A program made the translations under genes and the position numbers. The notes under the pieces were generated by a model, which did not search any database, was not told the DNA's origin, and was given only the letters and a program-made list of their open reading frames with translations. From Arthrobacter sp. KBS0702 (lineage in GTDB: Bacteria; Actinomycetota; Actinomycetes; Actinomycetales; Micrococcaceae), in contig NZ_CP042172.1 in NCBI RefSeq assembly GCF_005937985.2, positions 2,418,001 through 2,482,000 of the forward strand: a stretch of DNA of 64,000 bases. Direction: 5' to 3'. Positions 61,151 through 64,000 of this stretch are shown here, one piece after another (position 1 is the first letter of the stretch; each line of letters opens with the position of its first letter).

Positions 61151-63886
61151 CTAGCGGCGCTTCTTCTTGCTGGCGCGGCGCGGCGACTCCTGCGCCGCCT
61201 TCGCCGGGTTGCCGGAGCGTCCGGAGGATTTCGTCTCGACGCGGGTCTGGGCCGCCCCGTCCTCGCCGGGTGCCGTGTACTGCAGCTGGGCAGGCTTCTC
61301 CGGAGCTTCCAGGCCGGCAGCATGGACCTCCAGGTCGCGGTGTTCCGTGTGCTGGCCCTCGGCGTCGGCCACCACAACGTCCTGCGCCGGGGTCACCTCG
61401 ACGTCCAGGTTGAACAGGAAGCCGACGCTCTCCTCCCGGATTGCCTCCATCATGGCCTGGAACATGATGAAACCCTCGCGCTGGTACTCGACCAGGGGAT
61501 CGCGCTGGGCCATCGCCCGCAGGCCGATGCCCTCCTTGAGGTAGTCCATCTCGTAGAGGTGTTCCTGCCATTTGCGGCCGATCACGGAGAGGACCACACG
61601 CCGTTCGAGTTCGCGCATGCTCTCGGAGCCGATCAGCTCCTCGCGGGCCTGGTAGACCAGGCGGGCATCGGAGAGGATCTCTTCCTTGAGGAAGTCGACG
61701 GTAATCCGCGACTTGCCGCCGGCCTCGTCGATCACGTCGCGGGGGGTGAAGCTGACCGGGTACAAGGTCTTCAGGTTGGACCACAGCAGGTTGAAGTCCC
61801 AGTCGTCGCCCGTACCCTCGGCCGTGGCCTCGTCGATAAACGCGGTGATCGTGTCCTCGAGGAAGTACTGGACCTTTTCGTGCAGGTCATCGCCCTCGAG
61901 GATGCGGCGGCGGTCCCCGTAGATGGCTTCGCGCTGGCGGTTCAGGACGTCGTCGTACTTCAGGACGTTCTTGCGCTGTTCGGCGTTGCGGCCCTCCACC
62001 TGGCCCTGGGCCGAGGCGATGGCGCGTGACACGAGCTTCGATTCGAGGGCGACGTCGTCGGGCACCGAGCTGTTCATGAGCCGCTCGGCAGCGCCGGAGT
62101 TGAACAGCCGCATCAGGTCATCGGTCAGCGACAGGTAGAAGCGGGATTCGCCCGGGTCGCCCTGGCGCCCGGAGCGGCCGCGCAGCTGGTTGTCGATCCG
62201 GCGGGACTCGTGCCGCTCGGTGCCAAGCACATAGAGGCCGCCGAGGTTCAGGACTTCCTCGTGCTCATCCTTGACGGACTGCTTGGCGGCCTCGAACGCG
62301 GCGGGCCACGCGGCTTCGTATTCCTCGGAGTTTTCCTCCGGGTCCAGTCCGCGCTTGGCCAGTTCGGCGACGGCGGTGAATTCGGCGTTGCCGCCGAGCA
62401 TGATGTCGGTACCGCGGCCGGCCATGTTGGTCGCGACTGTCACGGCTCCCTTGCGCCCGGCCTGCGCCACGATGGACGCTTCACGGGCGTGGTTCTTGGC
62501 GTTCAGGACCTCGTGGCGGATGCCTTCCTTGGCCAGCAGCCGGGACAGGTACTCGCTCTTTTCCACGCTGGTGGTGCCGACCAGGACCGGCTGGCCCTTT
62601 TCGTGCCGCTCGGCGATGTCCCGGACCACGGCGTCGAACTTGACGGCCTCGTTCTTGTAGACGAGGTCCGGCTGGTCGATGCGCTGCATGTCCCGGTTGG
62701 TGGGGATCGCGACGACGCCGAGCTTGTAGGTGCTCATGAATTCGGCCGCTTCGGTTTCGGCGGTGCCGGTCATGCCTGCGAGCTTGTCGTACATGCGGAA
62801 GTAGTTCTGCAGGGTGACCGTGGCGAGGGTCTGGTTCTCGGCCTTGATCTCGACGCCTTCTTTGGCTTCGATCGCCTGGTGCATGCCCTCGTTGTAGCGC
62901 CGGCCGGCCAGGATGCGGCCGGTGTGCTCGTCCACGATCAGCACTTCGCCGTCGAGGATGACGTAGTCCTTGTCCCGCTTGAAGAGTTCCTTGGCCTTGA
63001 TGGCGTTGTTTAGGAAGCCGATCAGCGGGGTGTTGGCGGACTCGTAGAGGTTGTGGATGCCGAGGTAGTCCTCGACCTTTTCAATGCCGGCCTCGAGGAC
63101 ACCGACGGTGCGCTTCTTCTCATCGACTTCGTAGTCGGTGTCCGGCTGCAGCCGAAGCACCACCTTGGCGAATTCGCTGTACCAGCGGTTGGTGTCGCCC
63201 TGAGCCGGGCCGGAGATGATCAGCGGGGTGCGGGCTTCATCGATCAGGATGGAGTCGACTTCATCGACGATGGCGAAGTGGTGGCCGCGCTGGACCAGCT
63301 CGGACTTGTCCCACGCCATGTTGTCGCGCAGGTAGTCGAAGCCGAATTCGTTGTTGGTGCCGTAGGTGATGTCCGAGGCGTACTGTTCGCGGCGGACGGC
63401 CGGGTCCTGGTTGGACAGGATGCAGCCGCTGCTCAGGCCCAGGAAGCGGTAGACGCGGCCCATCAGGTCCGACTGGTATTCGGCGAGGTAGTCGTTCACG
63501 GTGATGACGTGCACGCCCTTGCCTGCGAGCGCATTGAGGTAGGCCGGAGCGGTGGCCACCAGGGTCTTGCCTTCACCGGTCTTCATTTCGGCGATGTTGC
63601 CCAGGTGCAGGGCGGCGCCGCCCATCAACTGGACGTCGAAGTGGCGCATCCCGAGGGTGCGCGAGGAGGCTTCGCGGACGGCCGCGAAAGCCTCGGGCAG
63701 CAGGTCGTCCAGCTTCTCGCCGTCGCCGTGGCGGGCACGCAGCCGGTCCGTCTCTTCACGCAGTTCGGCGTCGGTGAAGGTCTGGAAGGAGCTTTCCAGG
63801 GCATTGATGGAATCGGCATAGTTCCGCAGTTGCCGCAGGGTCTTTTTGTCACCCGTGCGGAGAAGTTTTTCAATAAGTGATGCCAC
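61151..63886 (-). CDS. secA: Preprotein translocase ATPase SecA
   Basis: 911 aa. Walker A lies in [10 protein letters not shown] (about residue 99), the DEAD-like box in [12 protein letters not shown], and motif VI-like [14 protein letters not shown] near residue 575. It drives Sec-dependent export of unfolded proteins such as the lysozyme and protease in this window. GTG 63886 has GGGAGC 8 bp upstream. The C-terminus ends in a basic tail ([11 protein letters not shown]) and lacks the CxCxSGK zinc motif found in many SecA proteins. Length and motifs fit SecA1 of actinobacteria. The 114 bp beyond it to the window end hold no supported gene. Confidence 0.96.
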   Translation of the reverse strand: MASLIEKLLRTGDKKTLRQLRNYADSINALESSFQTFTDAELREETDRLRARHGDGEKLDDLLPEAFAAVREASSRTLGMRHFDVQLMGGAALHLGNIAEMKTGEGKTLVATAPAYLNALAGKGVHVITVNDYLAEYQSDLMGRVYRFLGLSSGCILSNQDPAVRREQYASDITYGTNNEFGFDYLRDNMAWDKSELVQRGHHFAIVDEVDSILIDEARTPLIISGPAQGDTNRWYSEFAKVVLRLQPDTDYEVDEKKRTVGVLEAGIEKVEDYLGIHNLYESANTPLIGFLNNAIKAKELFKRDKDYVILDGEVLIVDEHTGRILAGRRYNEGMHQAIEAKEGVEIKAENQTLATVTLQNYFRMYDKLAGMTGTAETEAAEFMSTYKLGVVAIPTNRDMQRIDQPDLVYKNEAVKFDAVVRDIAERHEKGQPVLVGTTSVEKSEYLSRLLAKEGIRHEVLNAKNHAREASIVAQAGRKGAVTVATNMAGRGTDIMLGGNAEFTAVAELAKRGLDPEENSEEYEAAWPAAFEAAKQSVKDEHEEVLNLGGLYVLGTERHESRRIDNQLRGRSGRQGDPGESRFYLSLTDDLMRLFNSGAAERLMNSSVPDDVALESKLVSRAIASAQGQVEGRNAEQRKNVLKYDDVLNRQREAIYGDRRRILEGDDLHEKVQYFLEDTITAFIDEATAEGTGDDWDFNLLWSNLKTLYPVSFTPRDVIDEAGGKSRITVDFLKEEILSDARLVYQAREELIGSESMRELERRVVLSVIGRKWQEHLYEMDYLKEGIGLRAMAQRDPLVEYQREGFIMFQAMMEAIREESVGFLFNLDVEVTPAQDVVVADAEGQHTEHRDLEVHAAGLEAPEKPAQLQYTAPGEDGAAQTRVETKSSGRSGNPAKAAQESPRRASKKKRR

Positions 63887-64000
63887 GTGAAATTGCTCCC
63901 AGTCTCAAGCTGCCGAATTCCGGCGTGTTTAGTCTACGGGAGAGACGCAGGGCGGAACGCGCCTGTTCCCTCAGAGCGGATGCAGGCCGGCCACGGCCTG

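Noticed and set aside
61151..61250. Truncation of SecA suggested by the missing C-terminal zinc motif
   Set aside because: The protein is of normal actinobacterial length, ends in a basic tail and is followed by a proper terminator; several actinobacterial SecA1 proteins lack this motif.
63971..64000. End of a possible minus-strand gene (nine codons then TGA) at the window edge
   Set aside because: Too short to identify and not matching what I recall of the hpf product usually found upstream of secA.

Overview
The window comes from a high-GC actinobacterial chromosome, most likely Arthrobacter, Pseudarthrobacter or another member of the Micrococcaceae. The evidence is the strong G/C bias at third codon positions, a WhiB1-type protein, a SAM-IV riboswitch, the block prfB-ftsE-ftsX-M23-smpB-ssrA, a 180-kDa-class NAD-glutamate dehydrogenase, an Rv3235-like gene near secA, and a tmRNA tag ending in FALAA. 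No transposase, integrase, phage gene, CRISPR array, tRNA or rRNA is visible. It reads as resident chromosome rather than an island.

Layout. 1-9 kb: end of rsgA, hisN, a class V aminotransferase behind a SAM-IV riboswitch, a methyltransferase, a manganese uptake pair (Nramp transporter plus DtxR/MntR-like regulator), two tandem fluoride channels and an MFS exporter. 9-14.4 kb (minus strand): tmRNA, smpB, an EnvC-like M23 peptidase, ftsX, ftsE and prfB. 14.4-19.1 kb (minus): a compact Tad/Flp pilus operon (tadA, tadB, tadC, pilin-like gene, two tadE-like genes, a tadG-like gene). 19.2-44.6 kb: a large surface-glycan region with galE, two acyltransferase-3/SGNH proteins, a GT2/DUF2304 pair, two other glycosyltransferases, a flippase-like protein, UDP-GlcNAc 2-epimerase, a DUF6541-like membrane protein, and an operon glf-glfT2-wzm-wzt-acyltransferase for making and exporting a galactofuranose polymer. 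Two very large secreted proteins lie inside it: a GH25 lysozyme and an S8 protease, both ending in long LGFP-type repeat arrays. 44.8-51.6 kb: an unaccompanied FHA/EssC-like FtsK ATPase, a small membrane protein, whiB1 and a PdtaS-like histidine kinase. 51.6-64 kb: glutamate dehydrogenase, the missing pilus parts (TadZ-like ATPase and SAF/CpaB-like protein), a BldC-like small regulator, a LysM membrane protein, an Rv3235-like gene and secA.

How the parts fit. Galactofuran synthesis (Glf, GlfT2), its ABC exporter and two LGFP-decorated secreted enzymes share one region, which suggests that the repeats hold the enzymes on a Galf-containing wall polymer. The Tad genes are split between about 14-19 kb and 56-58 kb.

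The most unusual signals are non-coding. (1) Two arrays of CAAAC-core direct repeats phased at 10 bp flank the small BldC-like gene. They resemble operators for a head-to-tail DNA-binding filament. (2) The leader of the S8/LGFP protease can form two mutually exclusive helices, one of which buries the ribosome-binding site. The GH25/LGFP leader also pairs into its ribosome-binding site, and the whiB1 leader carries a terminator-like hairpin followed by a second hairpin. All functional calls are from sequence reading alone; no database search was run.
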